A DNA stretch of 5,316 bases from positions 1-5,316 of the forward strand of contig JAIOTG010000119.1 in the NCBI GenBank assembly GCA_021106995.1, read 5' to 3'. Positions within the stretch are counted from its first letter, which is position 1, and every line of letters begins with the position of its first letter. Both the position numbers and the translations under genes were made by a program. Shown piece by piece: positions 1 to 5,316 of the stretch. Source of the DNA: a bacterium. Lineage in GTDB: Bacteria; Patescibacteriota; Patescibacteriia; Patescibacteriales; JAGXOH01. A model generated the notes under the pieces. The model ran no database searches. It saw only the letters and a program-made list of their open reading frames with translations, and was not told where the DNA came from.

Positions 1-2179
1 CTCTAATAGGGGTAAAGGATCCAGTGTAGGTGGCTGGATTGGATCTTGGGGTTCTCCCTATTGGTGATTGGTCTATGTTTATTATTTTATCTATATATCT
101 TAAGCCTTCTATTCTGTCATGAGCTCCGGGTTCGTTTTTAGCACGATAAAATTTTTGAGCCAGAGCTTTGGCTAGGATATCGGTCATTAAAGTAGATTTT
201 CCAGAACCAGACACTCCTGTTAGAGCCACTAATTTTCCTAAAGGAAATTTTACGTCTATATTTTTTAGATTATGTTCTCGCGCATTTATAATTGCTAATT
301 CACGACCAATTCCTTTACGGAATTTTTTTGGGGCAGGTATTGATTTTTTGCCTGATAAATATTGTCCGGTTAAAGATTTGGAATTTTTTTTAATTTGGGC
401 AGGAGTTCCAGTTGCTATAAGTTTTCCTCCGTGTTCCCCGGCTCCTGGACCGATATCAATAACCCAATCAGAGGCTTGTATGATATTTTCGTCATGTTCA
501 ACCACTACTACTGTATTACCTAATTCTTTTAATTCTTTCAAAGTATTAATTAATTTAGCATTATCTCTTTGATGAAGTCCGATTGAAGGTTCGTCTAGTA
601 TATATAAAACTCCTGTCAAAGCTGAGCCTATTTGGGTTGCCAGTCTTATTCTTTGAGCTTCACCTCCAGAAAGAGTGTTAGCTGCCCGGTCTAGGGTTAA
701 ATAATCTAGACCTACATTTAGGAGAAAATTGAGTCTTGTTTTTATTTCTTTTATTATTTGATTTGAGATTTTTTTATCTTTAGCGCTTAGTTTCTTAGAG
801 TTCTCTAAGTCTTTAAAAAAGTCATAAATTTTATTTATGTTTTTTGAAGAAACATCATAAATAGAAAGACTTTCTAGTTTTACTGAAAGTATTTCCGGTT
901 TTAATCTTTTTCCGTTACAACTGGGACATTTTAATTCCCTCATATATTTACTAATTTCTTTTCTCATATATTCTGATTCGGTCTGGTAAAATCTTTTTTC
1001 TAGATTTGGAATGATTCCTTCAAAATTTGTGATGAATTGTCCTGATTCTTCACCCTTTTCATAATCAACGCTGTATTCTTTTTTCTTTGTTCCATATAGA
1101 AGAATATTTAATTGTTCTTTGGTTAAATCCTTTAAAGGAGTGTTTAGGTCAAATCCATAAGAGTCAGCTACTGTTCCTATAATGCGCAACCTCCAGGTTT
1201 GTCCCCCGGCTGTATTATGGGCTAATGGTTTTATTCCTCCTTGGGCTATAGTTAATTTAAGGTTTAATAAAAGTTCTGGATCTATTTCAAGTTTTGTTCC
1301 AAGTCCCGTGCACTCCGGGCAAGCCCCGTGAGGGGAATTAAAGGAGAAATGTCTTGGTTCTAATTGTGGTAGGCTAATATCACATTCGGGACAGGCAAAT
1401 TCTTGTGAAAATAATTTTTCTACCTTTTCTTTGCTTTTTTCCGAGGAGGATATTTTTAAAAGTCCTCCACTAAGATCAAGGGCTTTTTCAGTTGATTCAC
1501 TTAAGCGGGCAATATCTTCTTTATTTTTACTAATTTTGATTTTGTCTATTATTACGTCAATGGAATGCTTTCTTTTTTTATCTATTTCCATATCTAAGGT
1601 TTCCTCTGTTGTATAGTCTTTATTATCAAGCTTAACTTTAGAGTAGCCCGCTCTGGCTATATTTTCTAAAATATTTTTGTGTTCTCCCTTTTTATCTTTA
1701 ATTACCGGAGCCATTATTAAAATTTCTTTATCAAGGGATTTTTTTATGATTTGATCTACTATTTCGTCTACTGTATATTTTTTTATTCTTTTTCCGCATT
1801 TAGGACAGTGTGGAATTCCGATTCTGGCGAAAAGAAGCCTTAGATAGTCATAGATTTCTGTGACAGTTCCAACGGTTGACCTTGGGTTATGGCTGGTTGA
1901 TTTTTGATCAATAGATATGGCTGGTGATAGGCCATCAATAGAGTCTACGTCTGGTTTATCCATTATGCCAATAAATTGTCTGGCATAGGCCGATAAAGAT
2001 TCAACATATCTTCTTTGGCCCTCAGCATAAAGAGTGTCAAAAGCTAGGCTGGATTTTCCTGATCCAGAAAGACCAGTTATAATAACCATTTTTTCTTTAG
2101 GAATTTCAACATCAATATTTTTTAAATTATGAACTCGAGCACCTTTTATTTTTATTTTTTTATTGCCACTATTAACCAT
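1..2179 (-). CDS. uvrA: UvrA, excinuclease ABC subunit A (3' end cut by window edge)
   Basis: UvrA is the DNA-damage-sensing ATPase of nucleotide excision repair; as a dimer it loads UvrB onto lesions in the cytoplasm. 726 codons are visible of about 940 usual for the family. In order: first Walker A GLSGSGKSS (residues 36-44); the hallmark stretch from residue 54 (EGQRRYVESLSAYARQF) through SPAISIDQKSTSHNPRSTVGT (about 85-105); a CPKC pair (125, 128); the UvrB-binding region (about 130-255); a zinc finger C263-x2-C266-x20-C287-x2-C290; the CPSC pair (418, 421); the ABC signature LSGGEAQR (503-510); Walker B with D529-E530 (YILDEPSIGLH); and the second Walker A GVSGSGKST (655-663). The C-terminal zinc finger, second signature and second Walker B lie beyond base 1. 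The frame was checked at several points and no frameshift was found. The ATG at 2179 is fixed by an in-frame TAA three codons upstream (2188-2186). No good Shine-Dalgarno sequence precedes it. Identity is very secure. Confidence 0.97.
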   Translation of the reverse strand, partial: MVNSGNKKIKIKGARVHNLKNIDVEIPKEKMVIITGLSGSGKSSLAFDTLYAEGQRRYVESLSAYARQFIGIMDKPDVDSIDGLSPAISIDQKSTSHNPRSTVGTVTEIYDYLRLLFARIGIPHCPKCGKRIKKYTVDEIVDQIIKKSLDKEILIMAPVIKDKKGEHKNILENIARAGYSKVKLDNKDYTTEETLDMEIDKKRKHSIDVIIDKIKISKNKEDIARLSESTEKALDLSGGLLKISSSEKSKEKVEKLFSQEFACPECDISLPQLEPRHFSFNSPHGACPECTGLGTKLEIDPELLLNLKLTIAQGGIKPLAHNTAGGQTWRLRIIGTVADSYGFDLNTPLKDLTKEQLNILLYGTKKKEYSVDYEKGEESGQFITNFEGIIPNLEKRFYQTESEYMRKEISKYMRELKCPSCNGKRLKPEILSVKLESLSIYDVSSKNINKIYDFFKDLENSKKLSAKDKKISNQIIKEIKTRLNFLLNVGLDYLTLDRAANTLSGGEAQRIRLATQIGSALTGVLYILDEPSIGLHQRDNAKLINTLKELKELGNTVVVVEHDENIIQASDWVIDIGPGAGEHGGKLIATGTPAQIKKNSKSLTGQYLSGKKSIPAPKKFRKGIGRELAIINAREHNLKNIDVKFPLGKLVALTGVSGSGKSTLMTDILAKALAQKFYRAKNEPGAHDRIEGLRYIDKIINIDQSPIGRTPRSNPATYTGSFTPIR

Positions 2180-2214
2180 ATAAATTTATTTATACTTATT
2201 AAAGATAGAAATAA

Positions 2215-2243
2215 ATTATACATTGTTTTAAGGGTTTAAGCAA
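2215..2243 (-). promoter_or_regulatory. Putative sigma70-type promoter of uvrA
   Basis: Reading the minus strand, a perfect TATAAT (2220-2215) sits 17 bp downstream of TTGCTT (2243-2238), which matches the -35 consensus only in its TTG. Transcription would start near 2208 and give an AU-rich leader of roughly 30 nt before the uvrA ATG at 2179. In AT-rich DNA, TATAAT occurs by chance, so the position and spacing are the main support. I saw no LexA-type operator (neither CTG-N10-CAG nor GAAC-N4-GTTC) near it, so SOS control is not evident. Confidence 0.45.
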
Positions 2244-2311
2244 GACTCAGAAGAAGTTTTTAAATAGTGCTTTGTTTATAATTATTTAATATTAATTAAT
2301 TTTCTCTCTCA

Positions 2312-2487
2312 CTACTTTTTTAGAAAAAGTAGCACAAAAATTGCGGGATAGGTGAAAAATAAAAGATCATTTACTATTAAATTTAGTAAAATTTCAAATT
2401 CGTCACTTCACTCCGTTTCGTTCCTCAAACATGGAATTTTACAAGATTTATACGCTTATGATTTTTTTTATTTTTCAATGCACGCAT
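2312..2487. repeat. Nested inverted-repeat element, possibly a dispersed intergenic repeat
   Basis: Three pieces of dyad symmetry are visible. First, a perfect 9-bp stem CTACTTTTT/AAAAAGTAG with a TAG loop (2312-2332). Second, an outer pair TGAAAAATAAAAGATCAT (2353-2370) facing ATGATTTTTTTTATTTTTCA (2458-2477), which matches its partner except for a 2-nt length difference and one further mismatch. Third, an inner pair GTAAAATT (2386-2393) facing AATTTTAC (2435-2442). The central loop (2394-2434) is less AT-rich and holds the plus-strand text CACTTCACTCCGTTTCG. The last bases form a small ATGC-AC-GCAT dyad (2478-2487). No T-tract follows any stem, so these are not ordinary terminators. The architecture suggests a non-autonomous palindromic repeat, but its copy number cannot be known from one window. 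Confidence 0.5.
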
Positions 2488-2536
2488 AGTTTAAATAAAT
2501 AAAAATAATTTTATATAAAGATTATTTTGAGTAAAG

Positions 2537-2566
2537 AAAAAAGGGATTGTCAGAAACAATCCCTTT
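2537..2566 (-). terminator. Rho-independent terminator of the small-gene unit
   Basis: On the minus strand a perfect 11-bp stem, AAAGGGATTGT (2566-2556) and ACAATCCCTTT (2550-2540), encloses a 5-nt loop (TTCTG). It runs straight into TTTTTT (2542-2537, partly within the stem), then C and TTT. On the plus strand the stem is followed by only three T residues within the arm and then mixed sequence, so termination is directional. It ends the unit that starts near 2893, and would also end any read-through from the ATPase gene. Confidence 0.88.
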
Positions 2567-2575
2567 GAGTTGAAT

Positions 2576-2626
2576 TTAAGATCCCGTGAATTTCCACGGA
2601 GATTTTTTCCCAATGATATGTATCAT
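2576..2626 (-). CDS. Tiny putative ORF, 16 residues, no recognised family
   Basis: The minus strand reads ATG at 2626-2624 and encodes MIHIIGKKSPWKFTGS, then TAA (2578-2576). It is preceded by a textbook Shine-Dalgarno, AAAGGAGGG (2640-2632), five bases from the ATG. It begins 23 bases after the stop of the 53-codon ORF and on the same predicted transcript. The peptide is basic (three Lys, one His, no acidic residue) with one Trp. Its start codon lies in the stem of a hairpin (2630-2608) and the second half of the ORF spans a second hairpin (2598-2583). Either translation is controlled by folding, or the reading frame is incidental to a structured 3' untranslated region. I do not recognise the peptide. 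The ribosome-binding site is the only positive evidence for translation. Confidence 0.35.
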   Translation of the reverse strand: MIHIIGKKSPWKFTGS

Positions 2627-2630
2627 GGGA
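2583..2630 (-). other. Two tandem RNA hairpins downstream of the 53-codon ORF
   Basis: In minus-strand orientation, TCCCATGATA-CA-TATCATTGGGA (2630-2608) forms a stem of 10 bp with one bulged T. It is followed after nine bases by CCGTG-GAAATT-CACGG (2598-2583), a 5-bp GC-rich stem. Neither is followed by a T-tract, so these are internal structures upstream of the true terminator at 2566-2537. They could protect the 3' end of the mRNA, hide the start of the 16-codon ORF, or be part of a functional RNA. Confidence 0.55.
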
Positions 2631-2649
2631 GCCCTCCTTTTTCCACCGA

Positions 2650-2811
2650 TTACGGGTTCGTCAGAGTTCCTTCATTCATGTTGTTGGCCACACCGTTTGC
2701 CATGGTCATATTCGTCCGGGTCGCCTGCATCATCGTTGCGGCTGTATTCATATTCGCCAGACTAAAAACATTTCCTTCATTTCCCAGGGTAGTACCAAAT
2801 TTTTGTTTCAT
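2650..2811 (-). CDS. Small hypothetical protein, 53 residues, rich in Asn, Thr and Met
   Basis: I do not recognise this protein. The ATG at 2811 has a consensus Shine-Dalgarno AAAGGAGG (2826-2819) seven bases upstream, and the stop is TAA at 2652-2650. A GTG 17 codons upstream (2862) is in frame but has its AAGGAG directly abutting the start codon, so I prefer the ATG. The product starts MKQKFGTTLGNEGNVF and ends GTLTNP. It holds 10 Asn, 9 Thr, 7 Met and no Cys, His, Trp or Tyr. No signal peptide or membrane segment is seen. Met 21, 28 and 35 are seven residues apart, which could mark one face of a helix (inference). Codons end in G or C far more often than in the neighbours (ACG, GCG, AAC, CTG, CCG, CGG), suggesting acquisition or selection on the RNA. 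It has its own promoter and terminator. The signals favour a real gene; function is unknown. Confidence 0.68.
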   Translation of the reverse strand: MKQKFGTTLGNEGNVFSLANMNTAATMMQATRTNMTMANGVANNMNEGTLTNP

Positions 2812-2899
2812 TTTTTTTCCTCCTTTAAAAATTAAAAACAGTTGGTTAATGGCGTTGTCCACTCCTTAGCGAACTAGTGCCAGGTGAAACTTATTTATT

Positions 2900-2928
2900 A
2901 TAATAGCAATATTAATGATTTTTTTCAA
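2900..2928 (-). promoter_or_regulatory. Extended -10 promoter of the small-gene unit
   Basis: Minus strand: -35 TTGAAA (2928-2923), a 17-bp spacer ending in TGC (2908-2906), and -10 TATTAT (2905-2900). This gives a good -35, ideal spacing and the TGn extended -10 element. An overlapping TATAAT (2902-2897) would need a 20-bp spacer from the same -35 and is less likely. The -35 begins 6 bp after the ATPase stop codon, so the promoter fills the gap between the genes. A start near 2893 would give an untranslated leader of about 80 nt before the ATG at 2811. Confidence 0.68.
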
Positions 2929-2933
2929 GTGTT

Positions 2934-5316
2934 TTATTTAACAAATTTATTAATTGTTTTTGTAGCAATAATACCTAATAAAAGACCTAGTAGCGTGAAA
3001 CTAATTAAAATTAGCCATTCCTTAACTCCGAGAGGCACTATGTTGAAGTAGTTACCTAGAGGAGTGTATATTACCATCAGTTGAAGCGATAAGGAAAAAA
3101 GCAAGGAGAAAATTAAAAATTTGTTTAAAAACCAATCTTTTATTGATTTAAGGTTTTCGTTATATTTTATAAGTCCTAGTCTGACGAATTCATCTAAAAT
3201 AAAGCCGGTAAAGAGCATTGTTCTAGCTGTCTCTTCTCCTAATTTAATAGCGCTGAAAAACATGGCAAGCAAAACAATGGACATGATAACTCCATTTACC
3301 ACAATCAATAAGCCCAATTTTTTGTTTATAATACCTTCATTTTTACCTCGAGGGCTTCTTTTCATTATGTTTGGTTTAGCAGGATCTATTGAAAGTGCTA
3401 GGGCAACCAAGCCGTCAGTTATTAGATTTATCCAAAGAATTTGAACTGGATAAAGAGCTACAAAAGGTAGGGTTAGGGTGGCTACAAGTATTACTATTAC
3501 TTCGGCCAGATTGCAGGTTAAAAGATAATTTACAAATTTGCGTATATTGTCGAAGATACGTCTTCCTTCTAATATAGAATTTCTAATAGTGGAAAAATTA
3601 TCATCTAGAAGAATTATATCACTAGCTTGTTTAGAGACCTCAGTTCCTTTTATTCCCATAGCCACACCTACATCAGATTTTTTAAGAGCCAGAGCATCAT
3701 TAACTCCATCTCCGGTCATGGCTACAACCTGACCTTGGTTTTTAAGGGAAGTTAGAATTCTTAATTTGTGAAAGGGAGAGGTTCGAGCAAAAATATTATT
3801 GTTTCCTGCTAATATTTTATCTATTTCAGCTCCTCTCATTTTATCCAAATCTTTTCCTATATAAACTTTGTCGCTCATAATATTAACTTCATTTGCAATA
3901 GCTTGGGCTGTTAAAGGATTATCCCCGGTTATCATTATAGTTCTAATTCCAGCAGCCTGACATTCCCTCACTGACTTCTTAGCTTCGGCTCTAACGGGGT
4001 CATTTAGATAAATTAATGAAATAAAAACAAGTTTATCTTCAGATAATTCTTTATTTTCTTTAAAAGCCAGAGCTAAAATTCTAAAACCTTTTTTAGCCAA
4101 TTCTTTGTTTTTTTCTAATATTTCTTTTTTTTCTTTTTTGCTTAGGATTTTATTTTTTTCAGACTTTGCTACAAATTGGCATTTTTCAATAATTATTTCT
4201 GGGGCACCTTTGGTAAATATTATATTTTTTCCCTCCAACTTTTGCATCACGGACATCATTTTTCTTTCGCTGGTAAATGATATTTCTCCTTTTCTTTCCC
4301 CTTCTGTTTTTATATTTTTAGAAGAATATTTTTTTAAAGCAATATCTGTTTCATCTCCCGTCCATTTTTTCTCTCCTTCTTTATATATTTTTTTAGCATT
4401 ATTACAATAATAAGAGCATTGATAAGAGAGTGTTTTTATAGTGTTGTTATTTCCTGGACACCAAACGTCTTTTACTTTCATGTTGCCCTCAGTTAAAGTC
4501 CCTGTTTTATCTGTGCAGATAGTATTTATACTGCCGATTGATTCAGTGATAGATAATTTTCTAATAAGGGCATTTTTGGCAACCATATTTTTTGCACCTA
4601 GGGAAAGAGCTAAGGTTATGACAGCGGGGAGTCCTTCGGGGATAGCGGCAACAGCCAGGGAAACTGCTATTAAACCAGTTTCTAGAAAGCCAAATTTATT
4701 AGCGCCAGCCATGAAAGTTAAAATTATAATAAAGCCAGTCCCTAAAACTAATTTATTACTGAATTTTTTCATGTGTCTTTGGAACGGAGTTTCATCTTCT
4801 TTAATGTCTTGCATTTTTTCTGCAATTTTTCCTACTTTTGTTTTCATAGCCGTGGCATAAACTTCGGCTATTATTCTTCCCGATAATATACTGCAACTAG
4901 AATAGATATCATCGTTTTCTTTTTTGTGAATTGATCTTGATTCGCCCGTAAGCACTGATTCATCAACTTCTGCTTTACCTTCAATTATTTTAGAGTCAGC
5001 TGGGACTATATCACCGCCTTCAAGTAAAATTAAATCTCCTGGGACTATGTTAGAGGCTTTTATTTCCATTTCTTTCTCACCTCTGATTACTTTAGCTTTT
5101 GGACTAGCCATTTTTTTTAGTGCTTCAATAGCCTCTTCGGCTTTATAGTCTTGAACAAATCCTGCTATTCCAGAAGCCAGTACTATTATAATAATAAGCA
5201 CAGAATCTACATACCCTTCTCCACGGTGATAATTAATAAAAAAAGAAATAGCAGCAGCCACTATTAAAATTAAAATAAGAGGGGATTTAAATTGTAGAAA
5301 AAAAATTTTTATTGGA
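2934..5316 (-). CDS. P2A-type Ca2+-transporting ATPase (SERCA/PacL-like), N-terminus beyond window
   Basis: This is a membrane pump that uses ATP to move cations, most likely Ca2+ out of the cytoplasm. 793 residues are visible, numbered from the codon at 5315. The frame stays open to the window edge, so the GTG at 5261 is internal: upstream codons read FFLQFKSPLILILI, part of the first membrane helix. Perhaps 50-80 residues are missing. Helices M1 (12-29) and M2 (38-56) precede the actuator domain with TGES (123-126), then M3 (187-206) and M4 with PEGLP (226-230). Next come the phosphorylation motif DKTGT (D269), ERKMMSV and KGAPE (369-373) of the nucleotide domain, DPVR (439-442), TGD (463-465), K517 and TGDGVND (534-540), then M5-M10 (about 594-788). 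E227, N602, E605, N630, T633, D634 and E709 match the SERCA1 calcium ligands E309, N768, E771, N796, T799, D800 and E908. The stop is TAA (2936-2934), and no terminator follows directly. Confidence 0.95.
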   Translation of the reverse strand, partial: PIKIFFLQFKSPLILILIVAAAISFFINYHRGEGYVDSVLIIIIVLASGIAGFVQDYKAEEAIEALKKMASPKAKVIRGEKEMEIKASNIVPGDLILLEGGDIVPADSKIIEGKAEVDESVLTGESRSIHKKENDDIYSSCSILSGRIIAEVYATAMKTKVGKIAEKMQDIKEDETPFQRHMKKFSNKLVLGTGFIIILTFMAGANKFGFLETGLIAVSLAVAAIPEGLPAVITLALSLGAKNMVAKNALIRKLSITESIGSINTICTDKTGTLTEGNMKVKDVWCPGNNNTIKTLSYQCSYYCNNAKKIYKEGEKKWTGDETDIALKKYSSKNIKTEGERKGEISFTSERKMMSVMQKLEGKNIIFTKGAPEIIIEKCQFVAKSEKNKILSKKEKKEILEKNKELAKKGFRILALAFKENKELSEDKLVFISLIYLNDPVRAEAKKSVRECQAAGIRTIMITGDNPLTAQAIANEVNIMSDKVYIGKDLDKMRGAEIDKILAGNNNIFARTSPFHKLRILTSLKNQGQVVAMTGDGVNDALALKKSDVGVAMGIKGTEVSKQASDIILLDDNFSTIRNSILEGRRIFDNIRKFVNYLLTCNLAEVIVILVATLTLPFVALYPVQILWINLITDGLVALALSIDPAKPNIMKRSPRGKNEGIINKKLGLLIVVNGVIMSIVLLAMFFSAIKLGEETARTMLFTGFILDEFVRLGLIKYNENLKSIKDWFLNKFLIFSLLFSLSLQLMVIYTPLGNYFNIVPLGVKEWLILISFTLLGLLLGIIATKTINKFVK

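Larger units (their letters stand above)
2180..2539. other. Intergenic AT-rich region between the small-gene terminator and uvrA
   Basis: About 360 bases without a convincing gene. It holds the putative uvrA promoter (2215-2243), an AT-rich spacer with short runs such as TTAATATTAA around 2287-2300, and the nested inverted-repeat element at 2312-2487. From 2488 to 2539 it is plain AT-rich DNA ending in the T-tract of the terminator. One plus-strand frame is open from just after a TAG at 2349-2351 to a TAG after 2480, but it has no ribosome-binding site and coincides with the inverted repeat, so I regard it as non-coding. Confidence 0.6.

Noticed and set aside
168..572. Plus-strand open frame of 134 codons opposite uvrA
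   Set aside because: It is antisense to the second Walker A and Walker B regions of uvrA, which is an unmistakable coding sequence in the other strand; no ribosome-binding site was seen.
2181..2260. SOS (LexA) operator upstream of uvrA
   Set aside because: Neither the CTG-N10-CAG nor the GAAC-N4-GTTC pattern was found in the promoter region.
2312..2332. Hairpin CTACTTTTT/AAAAAGTAG as a terminator
   Set aside because: No T-tract follows on either strand, and the minus-strand unit already ends at 2537.
2349..2487. Plus-strand frame through the inverted repeat (text including LHSVSFLKHGILQDLYAYD)
   Set aside because: It follows a stop codon, has no start with a ribosome-binding site, and its sequence is explained by the inverted-repeat element; probably a translated repeat and not a gene.
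2650..2862. 70-residue version of the small protein starting at GTG 2862
   Set aside because: The AAGGAG motif touches the GTG with no usable spacing, while the ATG at 2811 has AAAGGAGG at the ideal distance.
2570..2869. Plus-strand open frame of 99 codons opposite the small gene
   Set aside because: It lacks a Shine-Dalgarno and promoter, runs through the hairpins, and the minus strand carries matched promoter, ribosome-binding site and directional terminator.
2537..2895. Known structured RNA (tmRNA, RNase P RNA, SRP RNA) in the GC-rich unit
   Set aside because: The length is similar to tmRNA or RNase P RNA, but I could not find a T-loop GGTTCGA with an acceptor-like end, RNase P core motifs, or the SRP helix 8 sequence. 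A covariance-model search with Rfam would settle it.
3121..4860. Several plus-strand open frames (3121-3444, 3389-3577, 3538-3732, 4105-4410, 4441-4860)
   Set aside because: All lie opposite conserved ATPase domains and have no ribosome-binding sites or recognisable products; they are antisense artefacts.
2934..5261. ATPase starting at GTG 5261
   Set aside because: The frame is open to the window edge and the upstream residues (QFKSPLILILI) are the conserved lead-in and beginning of the first membrane helix, so the real start is outside the window.

Overview
The window comes from an AT-rich bacterial genome that uses the standard genetic code. No in-frame TGA had to be read through in any of the genes. 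The UvrA and P-type ATPase sequences, the compact spacing and the A/T-ending codons would fit a candidate-phylum bacterium (Patescibacteria or Parcubacteria type). That placement is an impression from protein character and not a demonstrated assignment; a Bacteroidetes-like AT-rich genome is not excluded.

All recognised genes lie on the minus strand, so transcription runs from right to left. At the right (2934-5316) is most of a P2A-type (SERCA/PacL-like) calcium-transporting ATPase, cut at its N-terminus by the window edge. Right after its stop codon is a compact small-gene unit (about 2540-2928). It has an extended -10 promoter, a 53-codon ORF with a consensus Shine-Dalgarno sequence, a 16-codon ORF with its own Shine-Dalgarno sequence, two hairpins and a clear intrinsic terminator. 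This unit has visibly higher GC content than its surroundings and is the least ordinary part of the window.

Between the terminator and uvrA is about 360 bases of AT-rich intergenic DNA (2180-2539). It contains a short perfect hairpin and a larger nested imperfect inverted repeat (2312-2487) that resembles a dispersed intergenic repeat, plus a plausible uvrA promoter. At the left (1-2179) is uvrA, encoding the damage-recognition ATPase of nucleotide excision repair. It is complete at its N-terminus and cut after 726 codons by the window edge.

The ATPase and UvrA have no obvious functional link: one is a membrane ion pump and the other is cytoplasmic DNA repair. The small unit between them has its own promoter and terminator and should be expressed independently, although read-through from the ATPase gene is possible because no terminator was found between them. 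No tRNA, rRNA, CRISPR array, transposase or replication origin was seen.
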